Shown: positions 9,812 to 18,344 of the stretch, piece by piece
How positions within the stretch are numbered: the stretch's first letter is position 1
How the letters are laid out: each line of letters opens with the position of its first letter
Assembly: GCF_051466335.1 (NCBI RefSeq)
Contig: NZ_CP195793.1
Span: forward strand, 992,001 to 1,056,000
Length of the DNA stretch: 64,000 bases
Direction: 5' to 3'
Source of the DNA: Planctomicrobium sp051466335
GTDB taxonomy: Bacteria; Planctomycetota; Planctomycetia; Planctomycetales; Planctomycetaceae
Program-made: the position numbers and the translations under genes
The notes under the pieces: model-generated
Databases searched by the model: none
Told to the model about the DNA's origin: nothing
The model's input: only the letters and a program-made list of their open reading frames with translations

Positions 9812-11245
9812 TTATCGCAACAGCGAAAGAATCATTTGCGGTGCCTGATTCGCATTCTGGAGAATGGAGACTCCAGCCTGCACCAAGACCTGAGATTTCG
9901 TATAGTTGGCGATTTCGGAAGCAAAATCGGTGTCGCGAATCACCGACTCGGCGTTCGTTGTGTTCTCAAGTGTCGTACGCAGGTTGTTTGCGGTGGATGT
10001 GAGTGTGTTCTGCTGAAACGCTCCGAGTGCACCACGCTGATTTGTCACGTCGTTGATTGCCCGGTCAATCACTGCGAGTGAATCCTGTGCTTTGGAGGCA
10101 GAGGTGACATCAATATCTTGCAGGTTGTTGAACTGGTTTCCTGCAACTCCGAGTCCCAGAGCTGACGCATCCATCTTACCGATGGCGATACGTGCAGTTT
10201 GGTGTTGGTTCGCACCAATCTGGAAGACCAGCGAGTTGTTCCCGACAGTCACGCTTCCCTGTGCGCCAGCGACTGATTGGGCGGCGTTCGACGAACTGGT
10301 TCCAAATCGCACAGTCAGTCCGTTTGCGACGCCAGAATTCGCCGTCAGCGTTGTTCCGGTTCCGGTGTAAGAAGTTCCGGCAATTGTCGCGACGACATCG
10401 ACGCCTTGGTCGATGATGGCACTTGTTCCGAAGCCGCTGGAGTAATCAGTGCCTCCTGGGGACGCGGCAACATTGGAAATGACGTTGACGGTTGCGTTTG
10501 ATCCAAACGCATTGCTGTAAATACGAGTTGCACCGCCTGCTCCGTTTGCATCCGCAACGGCGCCGGTTTCCGATGAGAATTCGTTAATGCGGTTGACTAC
10601 AGCAGCCTGAGACATGCCGCTGGATAAGGTCACTTGAACACCGTTGATTGTCAACGTCTCATTGGCGGTGAGGGCGTTCCCACCCTGTGCCGTCCCAGCT
10701 GTTGCAATTGCTCGTTCAGCGGCTGTGGTCACGTTGACGGCGTGAACACCAGCGGAGGTGTCTGTTGTACCTCGGATAAACGTGACATCGGGATCGTTGC
10801 TGATTCCGGAGAGTCCGGCCGAGCCATCGAGGAGTTTTTTGGTTCCAAACTGGGTGTTGCTGGCGATACGGTTAATTGTGTCGAGAGCGTTTGTGATTTC
10901 CGCCTGGTTTGCAGCAAGCGCGTCACTGTCGTTGACACCTGCGTTTGCGGAGTCGATGGCGAGGCTTCGCACTTTGACGAGCAGATCGTTGATTTCGCCC
11001 AGTGCGCCTTCCGCTGTCTGGACGAGCGATACAGCTTTGTTGGAATTGTCGATTGCTTGCTTGAGACCAGCGATCTGTGCTCGTTGCTTTTCGGAAATCA
11101 CGAGAGCAGCAGGCCCGTCAGCACCACGGTTTACCTTCAAGCCGGAGGAGAGTCGTTCGACCGAGGTCGCCAACGCTCCTGATGCCCGGTTCAGGTTCCC
11201 CTGAGCGTTCAGAGACGAGATGTTACTGGTAATTGTCATTGCCAT
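9812..11245 (-). CDS. fliC: Flagellin
   Basis: Major filament subunit, 477 residues. Highly conserved N-terminal D0/D1 region (TITSNISSLNAQGNLN, then VERLSSGLKVN) and C-terminal D1/D0 region ending QNANQAPQMILSLL. The middle (about 170-370) is low in charge and rich in Gly, Thr, Ala and Asn, as in variable outer domains. No signal peptide, consistent with type III flagellar export. A FlgM-like gene lies 112 bases upstream; fliD lies downstream. I saw no convincing sigma-28 or sigma-54 promoter upstream. Confidence 0.96.
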   Translation of the reverse strand: MAMTITSNISSLNAQGNLNRASGALATSVERLSSGLKVNRGADGPAALVISEKQRAQIAGLKQAIDNSNKAVSLVQTAEGALGEINDLLVKVRSLAIDSANAGVNDSDALAANQAEITNALDTINRIASNTQFGTKKLLDGSAGLSGISNDPDVTFIRGTTDTSAGVHAVNVTTAAERAIATAGTAQGGNALTANETLTINGVQVTLSSGMSQAAVVNRINEFSSETGAVADANGAGGATRIYSNAFGSNATVNVISNVAASPGGTDYSSGFGTSAIIDQGVDVVATIAGTSYTGTGTTLTANSGVANGLTVRFGTSSSNAAQSVAGAQGSVTVGNNSLVFQIGANQHQTARIAIGKMDASALGLGVAGNQFNNLQDIDVTSASKAQDSLAVIDRAINDVTNQRGALGAFQQNTLTSTANNLRTTLENTTNAESVIRDTDFASEIANYTKSQVLVQAGVSILQNANQAPQMILSLLR

Positions 11246-11356
11246 GGGTCATGCCTTGCGATGTGGGGGGTGAATCCATTGATTCGTAATGAGCCACAAC
11301 CATGCGGCAGCAAATCGATTCCTTGAAACATTCATCTCGATGTCTGGATGCGGGAA

Positions 11357-11686
11357 TTAAATAACGTCTGAATTCAGAAATACGTGTGAAAGTCGTTCCG
11401 CTGCTTCGACTGACGAGAACTGACCACTCAGATACCTTGCACGTGCTTGCGTCACGATGTCTGCACGTACCTTGGGAACGTCGTTCAATCTGGCAAGCTC
11501 ACTCTTGGCGTTGAAGCCGATTGCGTTCGCACTGTTGACGTTGGTGTCGGTCGTCGCATCGCTGATATCACTCGATTGAGTGGGGGCGATTCGCTGGCTC
11601 AAGCCCGACTTGACATCGTCAGACTTCGTCGCCCCTTTGGGGGGGACGAATCGATGGGGATCGATGTCTATTCTGCGAATCTGCAT
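11357..11686 (-). CDS. Small FlgM-like protein (possible anti-sigma-28)
   Basis: 109 residues. The N-terminal half is polar and probably unstructured (rich in Asp, Thr, Ser, Asn); the C-terminal ~45 residues form two predicted helices around VPKVRADIVTQARARYLSG and EAAERLSHVFL. This layout, a disordered N-half and a helical C-half with a basic turn ending in a hydrophobic tail, is that of FlgM, which holds sigma-28 until the hook is complete. Position just upstream of flagellin fits. Similarity is weak, so the assignment is tentative; no sigma-28 gene is in the window. Confidence 0.45.
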   Translation of the reverse strand: MQIRRIDIDPHRFVPPKGATKSDDVKSGLSQRIAPTQSSDISDATTDTNVNSANAIGFNAKSELARLNDVPKVRADIVTQARARYLSGQFSSVEAAERLSHVFLNSDVI

Positions 11687-11898
11687 CAGTGGTCTCGACA
11701 GAGAAGGAGGAACATCTCCGTTATCGAGGGCTGATCAGGGAACTTGCCTTTTTTTTCAAATCTTTGGGAAAATTCTGCTGTGGACGGATGGTGGAGTGCG
11801 ATGTTTAAGTTGAGTTTGCTGATTGTATTGGTTTTGTTCGTGTCGGATTGAATTTGCGTAGAGGTTTTACGCAGACTTTGACCTAGGGCAGTAGAGAC

Positions 11899-14208
11899 GT
11901 GTCTGTCTGGAAGTTGTTCATTCCGGTCGTGTTAGGCAGCTTGACTGTCGGTGTGGGGGTCGGCTACGCGGTCCTCCAGTCGACAGCGAGTCGCTCTGGG
12001 GGCGTGCATGAAAATGCAGAAACCGACTCGTCTGTGCATAACCTAAGCTCGAGTTCGACTGTTCGTCTGCACAGTTCAGAGCAGCTGCAAACACCAAAGA
12101 TTCTTGAACTTCCTGCGTCACTTCCCCTCCCTGAGACGGACGATGCGGGGCATTCAACCTCGCCTCGAAGGCCCAAGCCGGGGACTGCCTCTGCGATGGC
12201 GCTTGAAACGGCCAAGCTGCTCGAAGAGGAGCAGGCGCTGACTCCGGAACTCAAGCTACAGCGTGCTGATCGATTGCTTTTGGGGGGGAACTATAAGAGC
12301 GCTTCCTCCGCGTATGCACAATTGAAGTCATCTCACCCCAGTTACCTTCCAGCGGAGTTACAACTCCGTATTGCCCTCTGTGAAGAGGGGCTCGGAAACC
12401 AGTCCAAGGGCATCGCTGCCTATCGTTCCGTTCTGGATCACAACCCGGCTCCTGTAATTCGTCAGACAGCCATCCTTGGCCAAGTTCGGATCTTAGGTTC
12501 GACCAATCGACACGACTTGGCAACATCGATGCTGTTTGGCGAGATCGTCAAAGGAACTCTTCGTCACGATCCGGAATCACAGGCTCAAGTGACGCATCAG
12601 CTTGCAGTCCTTGTCTCTGCAAGAATTGTCGGGGAAGGAATCGGAAAGGAAAAGGGTCTTCACGAGTTGAATGATGAGACTCTTTTGACACCGCAGTTGG
12701 CAGTCCATCCGTATCAGGTGCTTGATGAACTGATGTCGCGACCGATCGTTCAGGTAGCGAATCCCGAAATTCCCCCTTACGATATTTCGGTGGTTCAACG
12801 TTTCAATCAGTCTGCGGACGAAATCTACGTCAATGTTCGAACTGAACGCCTGACCGCTTTAGAACTCGTTAAGCGGGCGGTGAATCGTGCTGGTTGGAAA
12901 GTCAAAATCACTGAAGAAGCGCGATTGAAATTGCAGGAATCAGCACTTCAACCAGATTGTGTGAACATGCCGCTGGCTGTCGTCTTGGATGCCATTCTCG
13001 ATCCGGTCGAGACGGTTTGGAAGGTCGACGGCGAAACGATGTATATCTCCGTTGCAAATCAGGCGACGATTGAGGAGATGCAGACGCATCGTCTCAAATC
13101 TGCGAATCGCTGGTTGAAGTTCGCTTGTCTTAATGGTCCGGAACATCCTTGGGCGCCTGCGAGTTTTTTAGAACTCGCCCGAACAATGGCACTCAAGGGA
13201 AATCTAGTTGAGGCGAGTGATTGTATTTCGAAAATGCTTCAGCAGTTTCCTCGATCAGAGTTTGAAGCGATCGGTTGGCTGAACCTTGGAAAACTCAGTC
13301 TTCGTCTGGGGAGGCTGAATGAGGCACTCAAGGCGTTTCATCAAGCTTCGGATCTTCTGGCTGGCCATCCTCTCGAAGCGGTGAGCTATCTCTACGCTGG
13401 TCGAGTCTGTCTTGAATCTGATCAGATCCGGGAATCGATCTCGCCTCTCACCCGTGCAAAAGCACTGAGCGAGGGATCCCGATTTCAGGCAATCGCTACT
13501 CTTCAGTTGGTCGCGGCCTATTATCTGCTCGACAATTATCAGGTCGCAAATGAAATTCTCCTGGCTCATCATTCCCTATTCGAGGGAGAGGGGAGCCATG
13601 ATCTTGCTGCGACTTTGACATGGATGATTCAATTAAAGTCCACCTTGAATGAGTACGGACGGACGCGAGCAGGAACATCTCTGATCGCAGCGTTGACCAA
13701 CACTCGGACTTCGGACTGTTTTGGGGGACATTGGGCGTGGATTATCGGGTCGGCCTACCGAGAGACGGGAATGGTTCAGGAAGCAATTTCAATCTTTCGA
13801 AACTGCTTACAATCCAGCTACTCGTTCCCGCTTCAGAATCGGATTCGTCAGTGTTTGCTCGAGGATGCTCCAGATCAACTTGCTGGAATTGAATCTGCTC
13901 AGCCGATCAATCGTAGCCTGATCAAGCCGAGTTCGCTGTTGTTTCAGACTCAATTAAAGGAAGCAGCAACAGGCTTTCATCGAGGCGATGTTGATACCTC
14001 GATCCGGAAACTTCACAGACTTCTCGAACATCCCCAAGTTGCAGATGCAGATCGACGTGCAGCCTTGCGACTACTGGGGCAGATCTATCAGTCGAAATCG
14101 GAGCACAAGAAGGCTGTGGAGTGCTTTTCAGGAGTCGTTCCGACACTCGATCTCCAAGAGAGTGTCCAAGTCATTTCAGATTCGTTGGCAACTGGACCAA
14201 GAGAATGA
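11899..14208 (+). CDS. Membrane-anchored TPR protein with STN-like domain
   Basis: 769 residues from a GTG. A single hydrophobic helix (residues ~5-27) with few charges before it suggests an inner-membrane anchor or uncleaved signal with the rest in the periplasm. Residues ~55-80 are Ser/Pro-rich. TPR-like helix pairs occur at ~105-230, ~400-560 and ~690-760. Between them (about 295-385) is a secretin/TonB-short-N-terminal-like pattern (ALELVKRAVNRAGWKV, then a MPLAVVLDAIL helix). The stop overlaps the next start as ATGA. First gene of the plus-strand flagellar operon; the role is unknown, plausibly assembly or scaffolding. Confidence 0.7.
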   Translation: MSVWKLFIPVVLGSLTVGVGVGYAVLQSTASRSGGVHENAETDSSVHNLSSSSTVRLHSSEQLQTPKILELPASLPLPETDDAGHSTSPRRPKPGTASAMALETAKLLEEEQALTPELKLQRADRLLLGGNYKSASSAYAQLKSSHPSYLPAELQLRIALCEEGLGNQSKGIAAYRSVLDHNPAPVIRQTAILGQVRILGSTNRHDLATSMLFGEIVKGTLRHDPESQAQVTHQLAVLVSARIVGEGIGKEKGLHELNDETLLTPQLAVHPYQVLDELMSRPIVQVANPEIPPYDISVVQRFNQSADEIYVNVRTERLTALELVKRAVNRAGWKVKITEEARLKLQESALQPDCVNMPLAVVLDAILDPVETVWKVDGETMYISVANQATIEEMQTHRLKSANRWLKFACLNGPEHPWAPASFLELARTMALKGNLVEASDCISKMLQQFPRSEFEAIGWLNLGKLSLRLGRLNEALKAFHQASDLLAGHPLEAVSYLYAGRVCLESDQIRESISPLTRAKALSEGSRFQAIATLQLVAAYYLLDNYQVANEILLAHHSLFEGEGSHDLAATLTWMIQLKSTLNEYGRTRAGTSLIAALTNTRTSDCFGGHWAWIIGSAYRETGMVQEAISIFRNCLQSSYSFPLQNRIRQCLLEDAPDQLAGIESAQPINRSLIKPSSLLFQTQLKEAATGFHRGDVDTSIRKLHRLLEHPQVADADRRAALRLLGQIYQSKSEHKKAVECFSGVVPTLDLQESVQVISDSLATGPRE

Positions 14209-15071
14209 AACCGTTAGTCAACGTTATTGGACAATTGAGCCTGCTGCTCGTGTTTGCAGTAGGAGCAGGATGGCTGTGTGGGACACCCTTGTTGAGAACG
14301 TCCCAGGCGGAAGAACCCGCGATCCCGCTATTTGCTGAAACGCAGGAAGAGGGGCATTCCGCACCGGAAGAACCAAGTCCGACTTCGAGTGCAGAAGCCG
14401 TTCCAGCACCAGAAGCGACGACGACTCAGGAAGATCTTCAGTCGTTAAAGGAACAGAGATTCCGCGAGTTGAAACGGCAGATGGAGATTCTCAGTCAAAT
14501 GTCGGATCAGAAAGGTCCGCGTCAGGAGGAACCAGCGCAGTTCCCACAGAGTCAGACGCCGGAGAGTGAAGTTCCTACAGCCAATGGTCCGTCGCCAGAG
14601 GTTCCTCCAGTTCCTGTGCAACCTCGCCCTTGGAAAGATACACCGCCTTCGACCCCGCGAGCAGCAGAGTTACTGCCGATGGGCCCATTGGTCGTCGAGG
14701 GGGCAATCGATCGATTTTCACTGGCATCGAGCTTATTCGGGACAGGGGAATACGAAACCTGTCTGGAAGTGTTGAAGCAGACGAATCTGAAAGAACTCGC
14801 GAGGATCGATCAGATTTGGGCTGAATATTTACAAGCCAGTTGTCACCGGAAGTGTGGTCGTGTCGATCTGGCCAAACAGAGCTATCGCCGTCTTCTCGCT
14901 GAAAGTGATGCGGACTGGGTTGGAGAGATGGCTCGTTGGTGGTTGACCGAAATCGATGCCAAAGCTCAGCTTCAGGATGATGTGAAGCGGTTGGGAGACT
15001 CGATCAAAGCATGGGAGAAGGAAATTGAATCACTTGCCAGTGAATCAGCTCGAGCAACAGCTTTGCGTTGA
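14205..15071 (+). CDS. Secreted proline-rich TPR-like protein
   Basis: 288 residues from the ATG at 14205, which overlaps the previous stop by four bases (ATGA); longer in-frame starts upstream lie inside the previous gene. Seen: a signal peptide ending near the TSQAEE junction, a Pro/Glu/Ser/Thr/Gln-rich stretch at ~40-150 containing a short charged helix, then a helical domain at ~165-260 with TPR-type pairs (SLFGTGEYETCLEVL, then QASCHRKCGRVDLAKQSYR) and a coiled-coil tail. Translationally coupled to its neighbours. No named family recognised. Confidence 0.7.
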   Translation: MKPLVNVIGQLSLLLVFAVGAGWLCGTPLLRTSQAEEPAIPLFAETQEEGHSAPEEPSPTSSAEAVPAPEATTTQEDLQSLKEQRFRELKRQMEILSQMSDQKGPRQEEPAQFPQSQTPESEVPTANGPSPEVPPVPVQPRPWKDTPPSTPRAAELLPMGPLVVEGAIDRFSLASSLFGTGEYETCLEVLKQTNLKELARIDQIWAEYLQASCHRKCGRVDLAKQSYRRLLAESDADWVGEMARWWLTEIDAKAQLQDDVKRLGDSIKAWEKEIESLASESARATALR

Positions 15072-15444
15072 GTTGAAGAAAGCAGAGTCGCTGTATCGTC
15101 GCGCTCTGGGGTTGATTCAATCCGCTGTGCCGACAGGGGAGGGACAGTTCGATCAGATTTCGTCCTGCCTCGTTCAATTACAACCGTTCATGAAGCAGAT
15201 TGAAGAAAGCGAATCGGTCTTGGGACCGCTCAAGCAGCATTGGATGTCATTCAAGGTGAAGGCCGGTGCGGAGCTGAAATTCGCTCTACAGGTTCATCAA
15301 GGGCTGCTGGGGGATCTAATCACTCTCATCAATAAAATGGAAGCGAGCACTCAACAACAGCGTTTGGCTGCCATTCCTCAGCTCGATTCTGCAATGCGGC
15401 GCCAGCAAATGCAGAGAGCCTATCAACAGTCGAACCGCCAATAA
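15040..15444 (+). CDS. Small helical protein, possibly FlgN/FliT-like
   Basis: 134 residues from GTG 15040 (TTG 15025 would add five). The start lies inside the preceding gene, in another frame, giving a 32-base overlap and likely coupling. Entirely helical in appearance, with heptad-like Leu spacing (LEQQLCVELKKAESLYRRAL) and a Gln-rich basic tail. Size, helicity and position between flagellar genes resemble export chaperones such as FlgN or FliT, but I see no diagnostic motif, so this is context-based inference. Confidence 0.5.
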   Translation: MNQLEQQLCVELKKAESLYRRALGLIQSAVPTGEGQFDQISSCLVQLQPFMKQIEESESVLGPLKQHWMSFKVKAGAELKFALQVHQGLLGDLITLINKMEASTQQQRLAAIPQLDSAMRRQQMQRAYQQSNRQ

Positions 15445-15467
15445 GTGCAGATACATTTGGAAAAGTG

Positions 15468-16421
15468 ATGTCTCTGATTTATCAATCCCGAAAAATGCTC
15501 GATGTGCTTGAACAGGCAAAAAAGTTCGCGCACAGCTCAATGTCGGTGTTGATCACTGGGGAGCACGGTACCGGAAAGGAACTGATCGCGAAGTCACTCC
15601 ATCAGATGAGTGATCGGAATCGTCAGTCCTATCTGCGGGTGAACTGTGCTGCGTTCGCTCAAAACCTGATTGAGAGTGAACTGTTTGGGCACGAGGTTGG
15701 GGCTTTCACTGGAGCGGTGCAACGACGGCATGGTCAGTTTGAGAATGCCGGAGACGGGACCCTCTTTCTAGATGAGATCGGCGAGCTTGCGTTATCCGAT
15801 CAGGTAAAGCTATTGCGAGTGCTTGAAGAGCGAGAATTTCAGCGAGTGGGTGGGAACGAAGTTCTGTACTTTTCGGGTCGCATTCTGGCTGCCACCAACC
15901 GGGATCTATTAGCTGATGTGAATGAAGATCGCTTTCGCGCTGATCTTTACTATCGATTGAGTGTCTTGGTGCTCCGACTTCCGCCGTTGCGAGAGCGTCC
16001 GGAAGATATCCCGCCATTGGTGCAGCACTTCATTAAACTTCTTCAACCTGAGTTGACCAGGAAAGTTCGTGGTGTCTCTCGATCGGTGATGAAATCCCTC
16101 AGCGATTACTACTGGCCAGGCAACGTGCGTGAACTGCGAAACGTCATCATTCGTGCCTGTTACCTTGCTGAATCTGATGTCATCGAAACCGTTGATCTAC
16201 CACTCGAAAGTCAACATGTGCCGATAGTTAATCACGTTCCAGATCAGAGTCCGGAACTGTTTGAGAGGATGTCGCTGGACGAGATTGAACGGAATGTCAT
16301 TTTGAATCGCCTGAAAATCTTCCACGGCAATAAGGAAGAGGCTGCTGCTGCGCTGGGGGTGACTGCACGGACATTGCGGAACAAAGTCTCGCAGTATCGA
16401 AAACTAGGGTACGTCGGCTGA
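15468..16421 (+). CDS. Sigma-54-dependent activator without receiver domain
   Basis: 317 residues: an AAA+ domain directly at the N-terminus, then a Fis-type helix-turn-helix at ~285-315 (EEAAAALGVTARTLRNKVSQ). Walker A is GEHGTGKE, the sigma-54 contact loop is intact as GAFTGA, Walker B is GTLFLDEIGE, and the arginine-finger region FRADLYYRL is present. It lacks the receiver found in FlrC/NtrC, so activity would be controlled by another protein or by level. ATG 15468 follows a GTG at 15465. Lying among flagellar genes, it is probably the flagellar class activator. A consensus sigma-54 promoter occurs at 25224. Confidence 0.92.
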   Translation: MSLIYQSRKMLDVLEQAKKFAHSSMSVLITGEHGTGKELIAKSLHQMSDRNRQSYLRVNCAAFAQNLIESELFGHEVGAFTGAVQRRHGQFENAGDGTLFLDEIGELALSDQVKLLRVLEEREFQRVGGNEVLYFSGRILAATNRDLLADVNEDRFRADLYYRLSVLVLRLPPLRERPEDIPPLVQHFIKLLQPELTRKVRGVSRSVMKSLSDYYWPGNVRELRNVIIRACYLAESDVIETVDLPLESQHVPIVNHVPDQSPELFERMSLDEIERNVILNRLKIFHGNKEEAAAALGVTARTLRNKVSQYRKLGYVG

Positions 16422-16536
16422 CGTCGGAGGTCGAGCAGCGGAAATCTTTTCCGTCACCAGAGGCATGCTTTTCCGGGGACCTCAGTGGCCAGAAACTGAA
16501 AAACCCTTGCGTTGAAGATTTAGTTACTTAAAGGGA

Positions 16537-17823
16537 TTGGGCTTACGTCGCTCGTTTCGATTGATGACTGAAGTTGGCATCAGGAATGCTCTGGCGTGTC
16601 GATCAAACGCTATTCGGGTAAGTCTGAATCAATCTCGAAGATCGGCATGGTCCGGTGAGTTGACTGACGAAGTGACAGGGATCGCACGTGTGATTGAGAG
16701 TGTCGGATCAATTTCCATTTCACCTGGCGATGGTGGGCAACGATCGCCATTCCGTACGGAGAAAGGTGATGATTCAGCAAGTGTGATCAATTTCGAGGAA
16801 GAAGTCCGAGTCGCGATTCAGAATGTTGGTAGACAGATCTCACCGCGTCCGAAGTTAAAAGGCACCTCCAATTCGCAGGATGTTGAGTTGTGTTTCGCTG
16901 AGTTGAGCAAGGAAATCGAACTCGAAGAGTTGCAGCCAGAAACGATCATTGTTGCTGGACCTGTGCTTGTCCCAAATTCAGAAGTTCTGCGGCCGAGTGC
17001 ACAAACGGAAGGTGCTTCGCCTGTCTCGAGTGAGGGGACAACTCAACCCCACCACGGCAATGACTGGATATTTCCGAACGGAGCGGTCATTCAGCGAGAT
17101 GGTTCGTGGCGTGAGAAGGTTCATGAGCAGTGGTCATCCCGATCGGAGTCGGCAAACGCCTCTGCGAAGGCGCCGCAGTTGATCGAGCTCATTGATTTGC
17201 AGGGGGCGACTGAGATCGGTTCGACGAGTGAAGTGGAGGGGGGACAGGGACGGTCTGGTGAATTGAGTGCCGAATCCGAGAATTTGGTCGAGTCGGAGCG
17301 GCATATTGATTTGCCGTCGATGAGTGAATCTATCCCTGTGGATTCTGCATTGTACGAAGACGCCTCCAAAGCGATTTTGTTGTCAGGTTGCGAGTTGCGT
17401 GAAGACAAAACTGTCGCAGAGGAGATGGCAAAAACATCTCAGGTCGAATCGAGATTCGTCGTGGAGGGAGATTCTCAACGGCTGCAAATTCGGATCGATC
17501 CACCGGAACTCGGGGAGCTTGGTTTTGAAGTCCGTCCAAACGCCGCGGGGGGATTGGATTTTCAGATCACAGCTGCGGAATCAACCACTCTCGACTTGTT
17601 ACGGCAGCATCGAGATGAACTAGTGCAGGCGTTAAATGATGGGGGCACTTTGTCTCAGCATAAGAACGAGTCTCACCAGCAGAGAGCCGCTTTGCTCTAC
17701 GAAGAGCTGCTCGGTGAAATCGAAGTGACAAGACTGGGGAACGAAGCACGTCGCCAGTTGGAAAGTGATCGACGTCAGCCGGCTGATGGACAGATTGGAA
17801 ATGGACTGAGTTTTCGCATTTGA
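16537..17823 (+). CDS. fliK: Flagellar hook-length control protein (FliK-like)
   Basis: Up to 428 residues (TTG 16537; ATG 16564 is the alternative). The first ~300 residues are Ser/Glu/Gln-rich and poorly conserved in appearance, as expected for the export ruler. The C-terminal domain (~310-370) carries LQIRIDPPELGELGFEVRP, the hallmark of the FliK C-terminal substrate-switch domain, followed by a DLLRQHRDELVQALNDGG helix. Followed directly by flgD and flgE, the standard hook order. Confidence 0.85.
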   Translation: MGLRRSFRLMTEVGIRNALACRSNAIRVSLNQSRRSAWSGELTDEVTGIARVIESVGSISISPGDGGQRSPFRTEKGDDSASVINFEEEVRVAIQNVGRQISPRPKLKGTSNSQDVELCFAELSKEIELEELQPETIIVAGPVLVPNSEVLRPSAQTEGASPVSSEGTTQPHHGNDWIFPNGAVIQRDGSWREKVHEQWSSRSESANASAKAPQLIELIDLQGATEIGSTSEVEGGQGRSGELSAESENLVESERHIDLPSMSESIPVDSALYEDASKAILLSGCELREDKTVAEEMAKTSQVESRFVVEGDSQRLQIRIDPPELGELGFEVRPNAAGGLDFQITAAESTTLDLLRQHRDELVQALNDGGTLSQHKNESHQQRAALLYEELLGEIEVTRLGNEARRQLESDRRQPADGQIGNGLSFRI

Positions 17824-17863
17824 TGCAAAACTCGTGAATCGCGGAACTCAGGAGTTGCAAGAA

Positions 17864-18253
17864 ATGAACGTTGGAGCATCCACGTTTAATTCCAGTATCG
17901 GGCAGGATCAATTTTTGAAGTTGATGGCTGCTCAAATGGCAAACCAGAACCCACTCGAACCAACTTCTCAGGAAGATTTTCTTGGGCAACTGGCCCAGTT
18001 CTCAACATTGAGCGGGATTGAGCAGCTGAATGCAAATTTCGAGGGGCTATTCAGGCTTCAATCACTGACTCAAGGGGCAAGTCTTGTGGGGCGAGAAGTC
18101 GAATACTTCTCCGCTACATCCAACAGTAACAAGTCTGGAGTGATCGAGTCGGCCCGGGTCGTCAATCAGAACGTCGTTCTGACAATCGGTGGCGTGGATG
18201 TATCTCTCAATGATGTGGTCAAGGTGATGGGGAACGCTACCGCTGCGGAATAA
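17864..18253 (+). CDS. flgD: Flagellar hook assembly scaffold FlgD (short form)
   Basis: Scaffold that caps the growing hook. 129 residues from ATG 17864 (GTG 17834 is an alternative). The N-terminal FlgD block is clear: DQFLKLMAAQMANQNPLEP, then FLGQLAQFSTLSGIEQLN. After ~residue 75 only a small beta segment remains, so the usual C-terminal Tudor/FnIII-type region (full length is normally ~220 residues) is largely absent. The stop at 18253 is well before flgE, with no frameshifted remainder seen, so the short form seems native. Confidence 0.9.
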   Translation: MNVGASTFNSSIGQDQFLKLMAAQMANQNPLEPTSQEDFLGQLAQFSTLSGIEQLNANFEGLFRLQSLTQGASLVGREVEYFSATSNSNKSGVIESARVVNQNVVLTIGGVDVSLNDVVKVMGNATAAE

Positions 18254-18344
18254 TCGCTGGATTTTCGAGTGTTCATAAGACGAGCACGAGTGGACGGCTC
18301 CCGGTAGAGATTGATTTCAGGACAGGTCAAGGAAAGAACCAGAC

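Noticed and set aside
11246..11356. Sigma-28 or sigma-54 promoter for flagellin
   Set aside because: No TAAA-N15-GCCGATAA or -24/-12 pair of acceptable match was found.
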